Shown piece by piece: positions 1 through 6,760 of a DNA stretch of 10,881 bases; the stretch's first letter is position 1; each line of letters begins with the position of its first letter. Location: NCBI GenBank assembly GCA_003508565.1, contig DNUI01000080.1:1-10881 (forward strand). The letters run 5' to 3'. This DNA is from Syntrophaceae bacterium (GTDB lineage Bacteria > Desulfobacterota > Syntrophia > Syntrophales > UBA2185). The position numbers were made by a program, and so were the translations under genes. The notes under the pieces are model-generated. The model made no database searches. It was not told the origin of the DNA and saw nothing but the letters and a program-made list of their open reading frames with translations.

Positions 1-1304
1 AACATATTGGCACTTTCCAGGTTATTCCGGATCAGATCAAAAACCTCCTCCTCAACGGTGACATACCCATCCGTGACAACGACAATGGTCCGGGAGTAGT
101 TCTCCGGTTTTTTCAGGGCGAGGGCGCGCTTCATCGCCGGAAGAAGCTCCGTACCTCCGCCCCCCCGCTGGCGCTCGATGAAATGGATCGCCTGCTGAAT
201 GTTTTCTGCGTTCGCCGGGAGGGATTCCCCGGACATTACCGATGACCCGCCGGAAAAGAGGAGGACATTAAAACGGTCCGTGGGACGGAGACTGCCAATC
301 AGGTTTTTCAGCAGTTTCTTGGAGATATCCAGGGGAAAGCCGTGCATGGAACCCGACACATCGACGATAAATATATACTCCCGACCGGGGATATTCGCCT
401 TTGTAACTTTTTTAGGCGGCTGCATCATAAGGAGAAAGAAATTTTCTTCTTCTCCTTCATAGAGAAGAAGTCCTGACTGTATCCGGTTGCCGTCCAGCCG
501 GTAGTGGAGGATATAGTCGCGTTTGCCGCCCTGCGTTTCCGATGTATCGAGGCTGACATTCGCGACAGACGGTCCACTGTACGTGGCATTCACCGTATGG
601 GACGGGCAGGCAAGTTCCCGGATCGGCATCCCCGCAGCAATTGTCACATTGATGTCGAAGGCGTAAGGGGGAGCTTCTCCTGCGTGCAGATATGGATTCG
701 CCACCCATAGCTCGGAAGGAGAGGCTGTTTCAGCGGACTGGTTGGAGTAGCGGGGGCCGACTACAGTTGGATAGATAAATTCATACACCCTGTCCGTCGG
801 CACGAGCAATTCGGTGTATTTTAGTTCGACGTGTATGGTGTCACCCGGCATGATGTTTGCCACATTCATCTGGAAGACATTGGGCCGCTGCTGTTCAAGG
901 AGCGACGCGCTTTTTCCTTCATCCCGCGCCTGTTCATACTCGCGGCGCGCCTCGTCTTTTTTCTTGATTTTTGCCTCGATCACCCTCTCGCCGATGGTCA
1001 TCTTCATCCCGTACACCGCTGCTCGTGTGGATGCGGGAAAGACATAGATCGCCTCAATCGGCTTTTTCCCTTCATTTTTATAGGCCTGCGTAACCTGGAC
1101 ATCGGCGATGACTCCGGAAATCGTGACGGATGCCGATGTGGATTTCAAGGGGAGCCAGTCCGTGCCGGGATCATCGCTCTTGATGAAGAAATAGGGAGAG
1201 AGCGTCCGGTCTTCCGGTTCTCTTGGCTGTGAAAATGCCGCTGTGAGGGAAAAACAGGATATGACCATACCAAGGACTACAAACCATACTATTGCCTTTT
1301 TCAT
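1..1304 (-). CDS. VIT and VWA domain exported protein (3' part outside window)
   Basis: This is the N-terminal 434 residues of a gene that runs off the left edge. The ATG at 1304 has a strong AGGAGGT Shine-Dalgarno 5 nt upstream. Residues 1-25 are a signal peptide; V14-I-S-C17 could also be read as a lipobox, so periplasmic, secreted or lipid-anchored forms are all possible. Residues about 55-185 form a vault/inter-alpha-trypsin (VIT) domain. From about 308 a von Willebrand A domain begins, with an intact metal-ion-dependent adhesion site: D315-V-S-G-S319, T385 in a GGGGTEL loop, and D412 in TDGY. VIT+VWA proteins of bacteria are surface or periplasmic adhesion or scaffold proteins, and their exact partners are usually unknown. 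The frame is open across the whole visible part, including a run of seven C at 160-166. The C-terminus, which would show a sorting signal or membrane anchor, is not visible. Confidence 0.9.
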   Translation of the reverse strand, partial: MKKAIVWFVVLGMVISCFSLTAAFSQPREPEDRTLSPYFFIKSDDPGTDWLPLKSTSASVTISGVIADVQVTQAYKNEGKKPIEAIYVFPASTRAAVYGMKMTIGERVIEAKIKKKDEARREYEQARDEGKSASLLEQQRPNVFQMNVANIMPGDTIHVELKYTELLVPTDRVYEFIYPTVVGPRYSNQSAETASPSELWVANPYLHAGEAPPYAFDINVTIAAGMPIRELACPSHTVNATYSGPSVANVSLDTSETQGGKRDYILHYRLDGNRIQSGLLLYEGEEENFFLLMMQPPKKVTKANIPGREYIFIVDVSGSMHGFPLDISKKLLKNLIGSLRPTDRFNVLLFSGGSSVMSGESLPANAENIQQAIHFIERQRGGGGTELLPAMKRALALKKPENYSRTIVVVTDGYVTVEEEVFDLIRNNLESANM

Positions 1305-1309
1305 ACTAC

Positions 1310-1351
1310 ACCTCCTCGTGTTATGGGCTTTTATTTCTTTAGACAGGAGGT
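1310..1351 (-). promoter_or_regulatory. Shine-Dalgarno site with upstream complementary sequence
   Basis: The Shine-Dalgarno of the VIT/VWA gene (AGGAGGT on the minus strand, 1316-1310) has a perfect 7-nt complement, ACCTCCT, at 1351-1345, with 28 nt between them. In a transcript starting upstream of 1351 this pair could fold and hide the ribosome site. That folding is inferred; no promoter position was established. Confidence 0.35.
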
Positions 1352-1389
1352 ATCGTAAAAAAGTTCCCGGGAAATATTTTGATAGATAA

Positions 1390-1710
1390 GTAAAGAGGCA
1401 AAAATCCTGCTTGAAGAACCGTAAAAGTCAGGGGCTAACAGTGGAAGATGACTTCATAGAAGAATTCATGCACTGCGTCAAGAATCAGGAGAAACGCCTC
1501 GAGGTACTCTAATCCAGAAGCATATATACAAGTCGACGATCGATGACCTGTTGACCCGGAGATACCGGGAAGAGAAGAAGTGAGGCCATGGAAGAGGCTA
1601 TTTACAGGCAAGGCTACACCGAGAAGGACATCGCCTACCATCTATGGCTGCACTACACCACTGCCGGAAGGTTGCTGCATTATCCTAAACTGCTAAATGT
1701 AATGGCCTGA
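1390..1710 (+). pseudogene. Decayed REP-associated (IS200-type) transposase, C-terminal part
   Basis: Three frames must be joined to read this. Frame 1 (1390-1512) gives DDFIEEFMHCVK, resembling the 'GSGDFVEE' region after the catalytic domain of REP-associated tyrosine transposases. Frame 2 (1512-1583) gives STIDDLLTRRYREEKK, matching the 'RPSLDDLF' linker. Frame 3 (1582-1710) gives MEEAIYRQGYTEKDIAYHLW and then LHYTTAGRLL, matching the C-terminal DnaA/HTH-like segment (consensus GYTQKEIADHLGLHYTTVSR). The Y1 nuclease domain with its HUH motif is absent, so this is a non-functional remnant. It sits between two minus-strand genes and is itself on the plus strand. The assignment rests on recalled family patterns, not a search. 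Confidence 0.65.
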
Positions 1711-1725
1711 TACTGGAGACCACTC

Positions 1726-3492
1726 TCAATACCAAGTCCATGCTTCAAAATTGCATGAACCTCCCCGGACAATAATATTGGTTCCGATATAACAGGTAGC
1801 ACCGTGGTCTTCAAAGCCTTTCGGGCATTTGCCCCAGCACACCGGTCCTACGCCGTGAAAATCATGTTTGCATGTCTTGTAGCAAAGTCCTGCGTCATAA
1901 TTCTTTCCCAAACCGCAACTTTTCGGTGGTGTGCCTGCGCCGCGTCCATAAGAAGCCTTCTTGACGATATGCACGTCTTTCCGGCAGGTGGCTCCATCAC
2001 TGTGATAGCCTTGAGGACAGCTCCTCCAGCATACCGGACCAACTCCTTTGTATCCGTCGCGACATTTCTTATAGCACAGGCCAGCATCCCGTTCCCTGCC
2101 GTCTCTGCAGGGGAGCGGTTTGCCGACGCCACGGCCATAGCTGTCTTTACCGAAGATGTGAGCGTCTCGTCGGCAGGTGGCGCCGTCATCGTGATAGCCA
2201 GCCTCACATTTGCCCCAGCAGACAGGCCCGACACCTTTATAGCCGGATTTGCATTCGGCATAGCATAGACCCGCATCGTAATCTTCATTCTCCTTACAAC
2301 TTTTTGGTGGAGTCCCCACCCCGCGTCCGTAGCTCGGTTTGGCTTGGACCACAACATCTTTCCGGCAGGTCAAGCCATCATGAGTATAGTCCTTCGGACA
2401 TTTTGCAGGCTCCGGTACTGGTGGCCAACCGACGGCAGCGGCAAGCTTTGCCTTAAAGGCGTAGAGAGAATGAATGGTTCTGGGATTTTTTCTCAGGACG
2501 TCCAGCATCTGTCGTTCGGCCTGGACTTTCGTCATATGTTTTGTGGAGATGAGTTGATTTTCCAGATTTATAAGTGCATTGGCAACATAAAGCTCAACCC
2601 AATCCTCATTTCCGGTCAGCAGCGGCGCAAAACCGCAATAATCGACTAAATTGTAAAGTGCGGAACCTCTATGCCGGGCTGAAGCCCAGTAATCTGACCA
2701 GCCTTCATTGAAGGCATAATGCATATTATAGATTTCATTACCGCAGTGATTTCGGGCATAAGCCCAGCGGAAGTCGTCGCAATTCCAGTGATTGATGTTA
2801 TCAGGGGAATCGAAAACATGCCGCACCGTATGGGCGAATTCATGAAAAATAGTGTTCTCGCGGATAAAAGCGTCGCCTTGGTTCGAGAGGTAATCGCTGC
2901 GGACTCTGATATAGTCGTAAAAGGCATACGCCGTGCCTACGACTACCCCGCCAGGCCGCATGATATGCAATTTTTTTGCGGGGGGAGATCGTAAATCAAC
3001 CTTGTGGTAGTCATCAAGGACCTTGACTCCGATGCGCCATAATTCACAGTCGCTCGTCTTCACAGTGACGTTTCCGAGATTGAGCTCTGTGGCACTTGCT
3101 GTGCCGGTTGCATTTACCTCGTCGGTGCGAGTTTTATTAAGATTATCCGTTATAACCTTAAGAGGTGTGGAGATGCTCGTTGGTACGTCGGGTGGATTGG
3201 CCTTCGTTTCCACTGTTCCGCTATAACTGAGGGTGAGATGAACGGTTGAATCATGGACCCCGGAAGGAACATTTAATGTGAATGTGCCGTCTGCAAGTGT
3301 TGTTGTGTTGCCATATTTTTTTATAGATAAAGATACAAAAGGTATAGGATTCGAAACGGTGCTTGAATTGTTCACAACAGTACATATCAAAGTGCCTTTG
3401 ATTTGATTGGGTGCTGCATTTGCGGGAGAGACAACTATTACTCCAATCGCACACAGCAGAAAGAATATTTTAATTGTTGTTCTGGACACCAT
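1726..3492 (-). CDS. Secreted gluzincin-like zinc metalloprotease with cysteine-rich C-terminal repeats
   Basis: A 588-residue exported protein. Residues 1-26 are a classical signal peptide ending ANA. Residues about 30-110 look like a beta-sandwich of the carboxypeptidase-regulatory/transthyretin type (PFVSLSIKK then TTLADGTFTL). The catalytic region carries H217-E-F-A-H221 and, 42 residues on, N262-E263-G-W-S-D, which supplies the likely third zinc ligand in the manner of gluzincins. From residue 365 the protein is built of 63-64-residue cysteine-rich repeats with SYGRG, DAGLCY and GVGPVCW signatures; conserved cysteines suggest disulphide-bonded modules, so the protein probably acts outside the cytoplasm. 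The ATG at 3492 is preceded by AAGGAGGG at good spacing. The substrate is unknown, and the repeats may bind a surface or carbohydrate (inference). It is transcribed alone, behind the promoter at 3627-3656. Confidence 0.85.
   Translation of the reverse strand: MVSRTTIKIFFLLCAIGVIVVSPANAAPNQIKGTLICTVVNNSSTVSNPIPFVSLSIKKYGNTTTLADGTFTLNVPSGVHDSTVHLTLSYSGTVETKANPPDVPTSISTPLKVITDNLNKTRTDEVNATGTASATELNLGNVTVKTSDCELWRIGVKVLDDYHKVDLRSPPAKKLHIMRPGGVVVGTAYAFYDYIRVRSDYLSNQGDAFIRENTIFHEFAHTVRHVFDSPDNINHWNCDDFRWAYARNHCGNEIYNMHYAFNEGWSDYWASARHRGSALYNLVDYCGFAPLLTGNEDWVELYVANALINLENQLISTKHMTKVQAERQMLDVLRKNPRTIHSLYAFKAKLAAAVGWPPVPEPAKCPKDYTHDGLTCRKDVVVQAKPSYGRGVGTPPKSCKENEDYDAGLCYAECKSGYKGVGPVCWGKCEAGYHDDGATCRRDAHIFGKDSYGRGVGKPLPCRDGRERDAGLCYKKCRDGYKGVGPVCWRSCPQGYHSDGATCRKDVHIVKKASYGRGAGTPPKSCGLGKNYDAGLCYKTCKHDFHGVGPVCWGKCPKGFEDHGATCYIGTNIIVRGGSCNFEAWTWY
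1753..2400 (-). repeat. Tandem coding repeat, three full units and one partial, cysteine-rich
   Basis: Within the metalloprotease, unit 1 is 2209-2400 (192 bp), unit 2 is 2020-2208 (189 bp), unit 3 is 1828-2019 (192 bp), and a partial fourth lies at 1753-1827. Each unit follows C-P-x-x-[YF]-x3-G-x-T-C-R, then SYGRG[VA]G, a C, DAGLCY-x2-C, and GVGPVCW. The units start at C365, C429, C492 and C556 of the protein. Spacing is constant to one codon, which points to duplication within the gene. Confidence 0.9.
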
Positions 3493-3800
3493 GTATATTC
3501 CCTCCTTCTTTCCTGGAACAATATGAATGTAGTACTATGGTACGTTTTCAATGAGCGATTAATTTCCCGTCATTATCCTCACTTCCCCATGCAAATGATT
3601 GATAGAAATCCCTTTTTAGATAATCAAGTATAAGGAATGCGCTGCTTCTATGTCAAGGTAATTTAGCTATACAATGCGGTCGGTCCTACCTCTCTGATTC
3701 CGCATGTTCATTGGAGAGTTTCTTTTATATTATTTAAAGGGTGCTTTTCAGAAGATTTCACCAGTTTTTAGCCTGATCAGCGTACATAACGACAAATATC
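3493..3800. other. Intergenic region upstream of the metalloprotease
   Basis: No gene is supported in these 308 bases. They hold the metalloprotease promoter (3627-3656), about 128 nt of its probable 5' untranslated leader, and a 6-bp inverted repeat ATGCGG/CCGCAT (3674-3679 with 3700-3705). No clear terminator for the gene ending at 3801 is visible. Confidence 0.6.
3627..3656 (-). promoter_or_regulatory. Sigma70-type promoter of the metalloprotease gene
   Basis: Read on the minus strand: a consensus -35 TTGACA (3656-3651), an 18-bp spacer, and -10 TATACT (3632-3627), one base off consensus. Transcription would start near 3620, leaving about 128 nt of leader before the ATG at 3492. This is the best full promoter match I noticed in the window. 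Confidence 0.6.
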
Positions 3801-4952
3801 TCAAATAGAGAGATACCCCTCGGGGGCCAGACTGGTTGCGAGCATCACCATGTTTATATCCCGATGGGCTATCCAGCTATCCGCATGTCTGTTTATGGGC
3901 TTAAGCCAATGTGTCTCAATAATGTCACCCAGTGCAGCATATCGCATCAAGCGTTCGACCCGCGCATGCAGATGATGTTTCATGGTGGAATCGTATGGAG
4001 TCTGCCTGATCAGTTCCCGTAATTTCTCAATTGCGTGCAATCCAATAGACAATCCCAACTCCCGGAATGCAAGCCGGTAATCAGAAGGAAGCTTCAATGG
4101 ATTTCTTCTTTCATAGGAGAGCAATCCGATCCTGGCGGCATCCAACAGGATCTCCAGAAGGTCGACGTGTTCAAAACCTTCGTGGAGTATTAATTGTGCC
4201 AGTTTGTATGCGGAACTCAGGAGTTCGCCAAGACCGAGAGGGTCATCCGTTGCCCAGCTTTTCCCTTCACACATGGTGGCCATGTCTGTAATTTCTTCAC
4301 TAAGGTCGAGCGCCTTGGATGTTTGGGAATCCTTCGCTCCCGTTGCCTGAAGTTGGAGATACGTGATGAATCCGTCGAGGGGGTCGTGATGCCCCATGGA
4401 TGATACAAGTGGATAGGTGAGGTCAATGCTCATTTTCCAGTACATGCGTTTCTGATCCCCGAAGGGTGGAACATAGGTAAACCCGGCATGTGCCGTTTTC
4501 GCAAGCTCGATAGCCCATCTAGTATAGGTTAAATCTCCGGTGAACCGGCGCATACGATTGAGCACGTGCATCCATTTTGTCAGATAGTGATAGTATTGCC
4601 CTTCCCGATCCCATTCCAACTGTTCATCATAAGGATCACCGGGCCTGCGTTCGCTCATTTCCTTGCCGATTCTTAACCCGCCTTTGGTGGGATGTAGTTT
4701 GCCTTCCTGCTCATCGAGTCCGCTGATCCAGCCTTTTCGCGAATCATCGGTGCGGTGGCGTCCGAGGATGGCATGAACCTGATCGACGAGGTGCAGCGCG
4801 AGCTGGGTATAGCGCGGATCACCCGTTTGATGAGAAAGCGCAAGATAGTTGCAGACGGCAAAGGCATCCGTCCATAAGTAACGGCGCGGCGTTGCCCGCT
4901 CCGCTACCAGACCGGTACGATTTGCAAATTCCATCATGATTTCCCGGACCAT
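3801..4952 (-). CDS. Conserved protein of unknown function, helical-barrel-like
   Basis: A 383-residue cytoplasmic protein without a signal peptide or membrane segment. It is rich in aromatic residues and alpha-helical heptads. Pieces such as RRYLWTDAFAVCNYL (residues 23-37), GWISGLDEQEGKLHPT, QLEWDREGQYYHYLTKWMH and PYDSTMKHH suggest the (alpha/alpha) six-hairpin fold used by many glycosidases and epimerases. That fold call is inference, and I do not recognise a named family or a substrate. The ATG at 4952 has no Shine-Dalgarno but an extended -10 (TGGTATGAT, 4966-4958) lies only 5 nt upstream, so the transcript may be leaderless. ATGs at 4937 and 4934 are alternative starts. It diverges from the radical SAM gene across 58 bp, and no other gene shares its strand nearby. 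Confidence 0.8.
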   Translation of the reverse strand: MVREIMMEFANRTGLVAERATPRRYLWTDAFAVCNYLALSHQTGDPRYTQLALHLVDQVHAILGRHRTDDSRKGWISGLDEQEGKLHPTKGGLRIGKEMSERRPGDPYDEQLEWDREGQYYHYLTKWMHVLNRMRRFTGDLTYTRWAIELAKTAHAGFTYVPPFGDQKRMYWKMSIDLTYPLVSSMGHHDPLDGFITYLQLQATGAKDSQTSKALDLSEEITDMATMCEGKSWATDDPLGLGELLSSAYKLAQLILHEGFEHVDLLEILLDAARIGLLSYERRNPLKLPSDYRLAFRELGLSIGLHAIEKLRELIRQTPYDSTMKHHLHARVERLMRYAALGDIIETHWLKPINRHADSWIAHRDINMVMLATSLAPEGYLSI

Positions 4953-4957
4953 GTTGT

Positions 4958-4986
4958 ATCATACCACGGAAGGCTTTAGAAATTAA
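4958..4986 (-). promoter_or_regulatory. Extended -10 promoter, probable leaderless start
   Basis: The minus strand has TGG-TATGAT (4966-4958), an extended -10 with five of six -10 bases matching. A weak -35 (TTAATT, 4986-4981) lies 17 bp upstream. The predicted start is at about 4953-4950, on the ATG of the 383-residue gene at 4952. Confidence 0.45.
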
Positions 4987-5003
4987 CCGAATCGTGATAA
5001 AAT
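4975..5003 (+). promoter_or_regulatory. Extended -10 promoter, probable leaderless start
   Basis: The plus strand has TGA-TAAAAT (4995-5003), an extended -10 with five of six bases matching, and a -35-like TTTAGA (4975-4980) 17 bp upstream. The start falls near 5010, at the ATG at 5011. This -35 directly abuts the -35 of the divergent promoter at 4981-4986. Confidence 0.45.
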
Positions 5004-5010
5004 TCATTTG

Positions 5011-5754
5011 ATGAAGATAAATGAGATAAGAGCAAAAAGCATCCTGTCCAAATCTCAGGTGTATGATTATGCGCTGAACCCTTATGTCGGCTGCGAGCAC
5101 AATTGTGTCTACTGCTATGCGAAATTTATGAAGAGGTTTACGGGACACAGGGAGAAATGGGGGGAATTTGTCGATGTAAAAATAAATGCACCCAAGCTTT
5201 TAGCCCATGAGGTGAAGAGAAAAAAGACCGGCAGGGTATGGATAAGCGGGGTATGCGATCCCTATCAGCCTTTGGAAAAAAAGTACATGATCACGAAGCA
5301 ATGTCTGGACATCCTTGTGGAAAACGGCTGGCCTGTCACCGTCCAGACCAAATCCGATCTTGTCATGAGGGATATTGAGATACTGAAGAGAGCACATGAT
5401 AGCGAGGTTGGATTTACCATAACCACCGCGGATGAAAGAATAAGGGAGATATTTGAACCGGGTGCGTCACCATTACACAAAAGGATTGAGGCATTGGCGA
5501 CACTCCACTCCCAGGGAATCAGGACTTTTGCCATGGTGGCTCCAATCCTTCCAGGTTCAGAGGGCCTGGTGGGCAAACTAAGGAGTAACGTGGACTACGT
5601 GATCCTGGACAGGCTGAACTATCATTACGCGGACTGGGTATACAAAAGGCACGGGCTGCGGTCGGCAAGTCAAGACAGTTTCTTTTTGCAAAAAAGGGAA
5701 GAGCTGGGGGAGGCGTTTGAAACGGAGGGGATTCCCTGTCAGGTCGTATTTTGA
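5011..5754 (+). CDS. SPL-like radical SAM protein (SplB-related)
   Basis: A 247-residue radical S-adenosylmethionine protein. The cluster motif is C28-x3-C32-x2-C35 (CEHNCVYCYA), preceded by NPYVG as in spore photoproduct lyase-related proteins. Further family marks are WISGVCDPYQPLE, VQTKSDL and FEPGASPLHKRI followed by IRTFAMVAPILPG. Members of this broad SplB-like group (COG1533) bind one 4Fe-4S cluster and cleave SAM, but most, including this one, have no proven substrate; DNA photoproduct repair cannot be assumed. The ATG at 5011 is preferred over a TTG at 5008 because homologues begin 'MK..EI.AKSILSKS'. No Shine-Dalgarno is visible. At 247 residues it is on the short side for the group. 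It diverges from the unknown gene at 4952; the two may share control but an actual link is unproven. Confidence 0.88.
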   Translation: MKINEIRAKSILSKSQVYDYALNPYVGCEHNCVYCYAKFMKRFTGHREKWGEFVDVKINAPKLLAHEVKRKKTGRVWISGVCDPYQPLEKKYMITKQCLDILVENGWPVTVQTKSDLVMRDIEILKRAHDSEVGFTITTADERIREIFEPGASPLHKRIEALATLHSQGIRTFAMVAPILPGSEGLVGKLRSNVDYVILDRLNYHYADWVYKRHGLRSASQDSFFLQKREELGEAFETEGIPCQVVF

Positions 5755-5780
5755 GATCCTGTGCACACCGTAGTTCGTCC

Positions 5781-5835
5781 GAAGCCGGGAGAGAAGAAGC
5801 GGGGTCATAGAAGAGGCGATCCAGGTATACCCTTG
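5781..5835 (+). pseudogene. Short transposase scrap related to the remnant at 1561-1610
   Basis: CCGGGAGAGAAGAAG followed by a GTCATAGAAGAGGCGAT-type stretch matches 1565-1600 at most positions with one 1-nt gap. In one frame it reads VIEEAIQVY, which lines up with MEEAIYRQGY of the first copy. Only about 45 bases are alignable. It lies 26 nt downstream of the radical SAM stop and has no function as a gene. Confidence 0.45.
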
Positions 5836-5857
5836 GGGCGACAAAAATCTTAAAATA

Positions 5858-5866
5858 TGGTAAGAT
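5858..5866 (+). promoter_or_regulatory. Extended -10 element before the lipoprotein leader
   Basis: TGG-TAAGAT at 5858-5866 is an extended -10, and no convincing -35 is visible. The predicted start near 5873 coincides with the first base of the first leader hairpin. Confidence 0.35.
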
Positions 5867-5872
5867 GAAGTG

Positions 5873-5933
5873 CTATCCGACAATGGATAGTCCCTGATGC
5901 AAGGGATGTGGGGTAAATCGTCCCTTGAAGGGA
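5873..5933 (+). promoter_or_regulatory. Hairpin-rich 5' leader overlapping the lipoprotein Shine-Dalgarno
   Basis: Hairpin 1 is CTATCC-gacaat-GGATAG (5873-5890). It is followed without a spacer by hairpin 2, TCCCT-gatgca-AGGGA (5891-5906). The arm CAAGGGA (5900-5906) can instead pair with TCCCTTG (5921-5927), and TCCCT of that arm is complementary to the Shine-Dalgarno AAGGGA (5928-5933). Mutually exclusive folds that expose or hide the ribosome site are therefore possible. It matches no riboswitch class I recognise. Confidence 0.4.
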
Positions 5934-5942
5934 ATGTCGGCA

Positions 5943-6317
5943 ATGAAGAAAAACATTGCAATTCTGGTTTTTCTTGCTGTGAGCCTCATTTATTCCGGTT
6001 GCGGCACTGACCGACGTTCGGAGTACACGCAGATATTCCAACCTGCGAGGGCAATGGAGAGGGAAGCCAATATTCGACTGCTGCACATTACCAGCGAGAA
6101 ATCGTACTGTTACGGGTACTATGAATATGAGTACTACGGTTACGAGGAAAAAGAAAGGGAGGTTCGCGCAAGACTGGAGGCGGAGATCAACAGCGGGCAG
6201 CACAACATCGTCGCCGTGAAGACCTCATACTTCTCCGGCTATCTACTGGCCGGTCAGATTACTTACGACGCCGGCGGCAAAGGTGAGGGAAATAACCTCC
6301 GCGTACTGTTCGTGTAA
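5943..6317 (+). CDS. Small putative lipoprotein, probably truncated by a nonsense codon
   Basis: The 124-residue product begins with a lipoprotein-type signal peptide: MKKN, a hydrophobic stretch, then S18-G19-C20 as cleavage site. The Tyr at -3 is unusual for a lipobox. After processing it would be lipid-anchored in the envelope. Residues 55-69 are extremely tyrosine-rich (YCYGYYEYEYYGYEE). Residues about 43-117 form a module running from NIRLLHITSEKSY through REVRARLEAEI to IVAVKTSYFSGYLLAGQI. A second, related module continues in the same frame past the TAA at 6315-6317, so the stop seems to be a mutation within a longer gene. The ATG at 5943 is chosen because AAGGGA (5928-5933) lies 9 nt upstream; in-frame TTG 5925 and ATG 5934 are less likely. 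No function is recognised. Confidence 0.65.
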   Translation: MKKNIAILVFLAVSLIYSGCGTDRRSEYTQIFQPARAMEREANIRLLHITSEKSYCYGYYEYEYYGYEEKEREVRARLEAEINSGQHNIVAVKTSYFSGYLLAGQITYDAGGKGEGNNLRVLFV

Positions 6318-6567
6318 AGCGAAAAAGTCTACTGGCATGAGAAGGCGAAGGAAATAGAATCCAGACTGAATGAGATCATGAACATCAGCAAGTACGATGT
6401 CGTAAAGATTCAAAAAGTCTACACGGGCGGTTACCTGCTTGCCGCGGAAGTTTACTGCCGATCGAATCAGTAACCATCGTGAATTTGGCAGCCATCTCCA
6501 TAAGCTGCGCGTAACCACGTTCAGCAGATCGCTTCGCTGGCCAGAAAAGCTCAATGTAAAGACATGA
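6318..6567 (+). pseudogene. Continuation of the interrupted lipoprotein gene: second repeat module
   Basis: In the same frame as the lipoprotein, 51 sense codons follow the TAA: SEKVYWHEKAKEIESRLNEI, then YDVVKIQKVYTGGYLLAAEV, ending at TAA 6471-6473. This copies module 1: NIRLLHI-T-SEKSY aligns with NLRVLFV-stop-SEKVY, RARLEAEI with ESRLNEI, and SYFSGYLLAGQI with VYTGGYLLAAEV. The tyrosine-rich insert is missing from module 2. Near 6450-6460 a frameshift seems to have occurred, because the next frame gives HREFGSHLHKLRVTTFS, like the end of module 1 (NNLRVLFV), and runs to TGA 6565-6567. The intact ancestor would be about 208 residues. Reading through a TAA is possible but less likely than decay. 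Confidence 0.6.
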
Positions 6568-6583
6568 CCCCGAACACCCTGCT

Positions 6584-6613
6584 GATAATCGGTGGCTGTC
6601 CTCGATTATTCTG
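6584..6613. repeat. REP-like element, copy a
   Basis: GATAATCGGTGGCTGTCCTC begins at 6584 and continues into GATTATTCTGG. The core CGGTGGCTGTCC recurs at 6764-6775, and GTCCTCGATTAT recurs at 9384-9395. Elements with this GGTGGCTGTCC core are, to my knowledge, typical of genomes carrying REP-associated transposases. Confidence 0.5.
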
Positions 6614-6663
6614 GAATACTCAAGCGGATGAGGCAATAAAGAGGATAGAAGAAAAATGAAGAG

Positions 6664-6690
6664 AACCGTCCCATTTAATTCCATTTAATT
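6664..6690. repeat. REP-like element 'AACCGTCCC' with a tandem 10-mer
   Basis: AACCGTCCCATTTAATT is followed by a perfect duplicate of CCATTTAATT (6671-6680 and 6681-6690). The ACCGTCCC core resembles repeats seen with the GGTGGCTGTCC type. Support is limited to this one copy. Confidence 0.35.
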
Positions 6691-6734
6691 ATGGTTGCAG
6701 AGTGAAGAAATCGACGGCAATCATGGACGGTATT

Positions 6735-6756
6735 GATAATTGGGGTAACCAATGTC
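6735..6756. repeat. 22-bp dispersed repeat, copy 1
   Basis: GATAATTGGGGTAACCAATG begins at 6735. It matches 9357-9378 at 19 of 22 positions. Both copies are followed within 12 bases by a GGTGGCTGTCC- or GGCCGTCC-type core, so a larger mobile unit is likely. Confidence 0.5.
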
Positions 6757-6760
6757 TTAA

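Noticed and set aside
1804..2357. Long open frames on both strands inside the metalloprotease (154 and 169 codons).
   Set aside because: They are shadows of the repeated cysteine-rich units. The 588-codon frame has the signal peptide, zinc motif, promoter and ribosome site.
1753..2400. Regular 189-192-bp repeats considered as a CRISPR-like or satellite array.
   Set aside because: The repeat lies in a single open frame, keeps codon phase and conserves cysteines, so it is a protein repeat.
6318..6473. Recoding of the TAA (selenocysteine or pyrrolysine type) in the lipoprotein.
   Set aside because: Those systems use TGA and TAG, not TAA, and a second lesion downstream favours simple decay.
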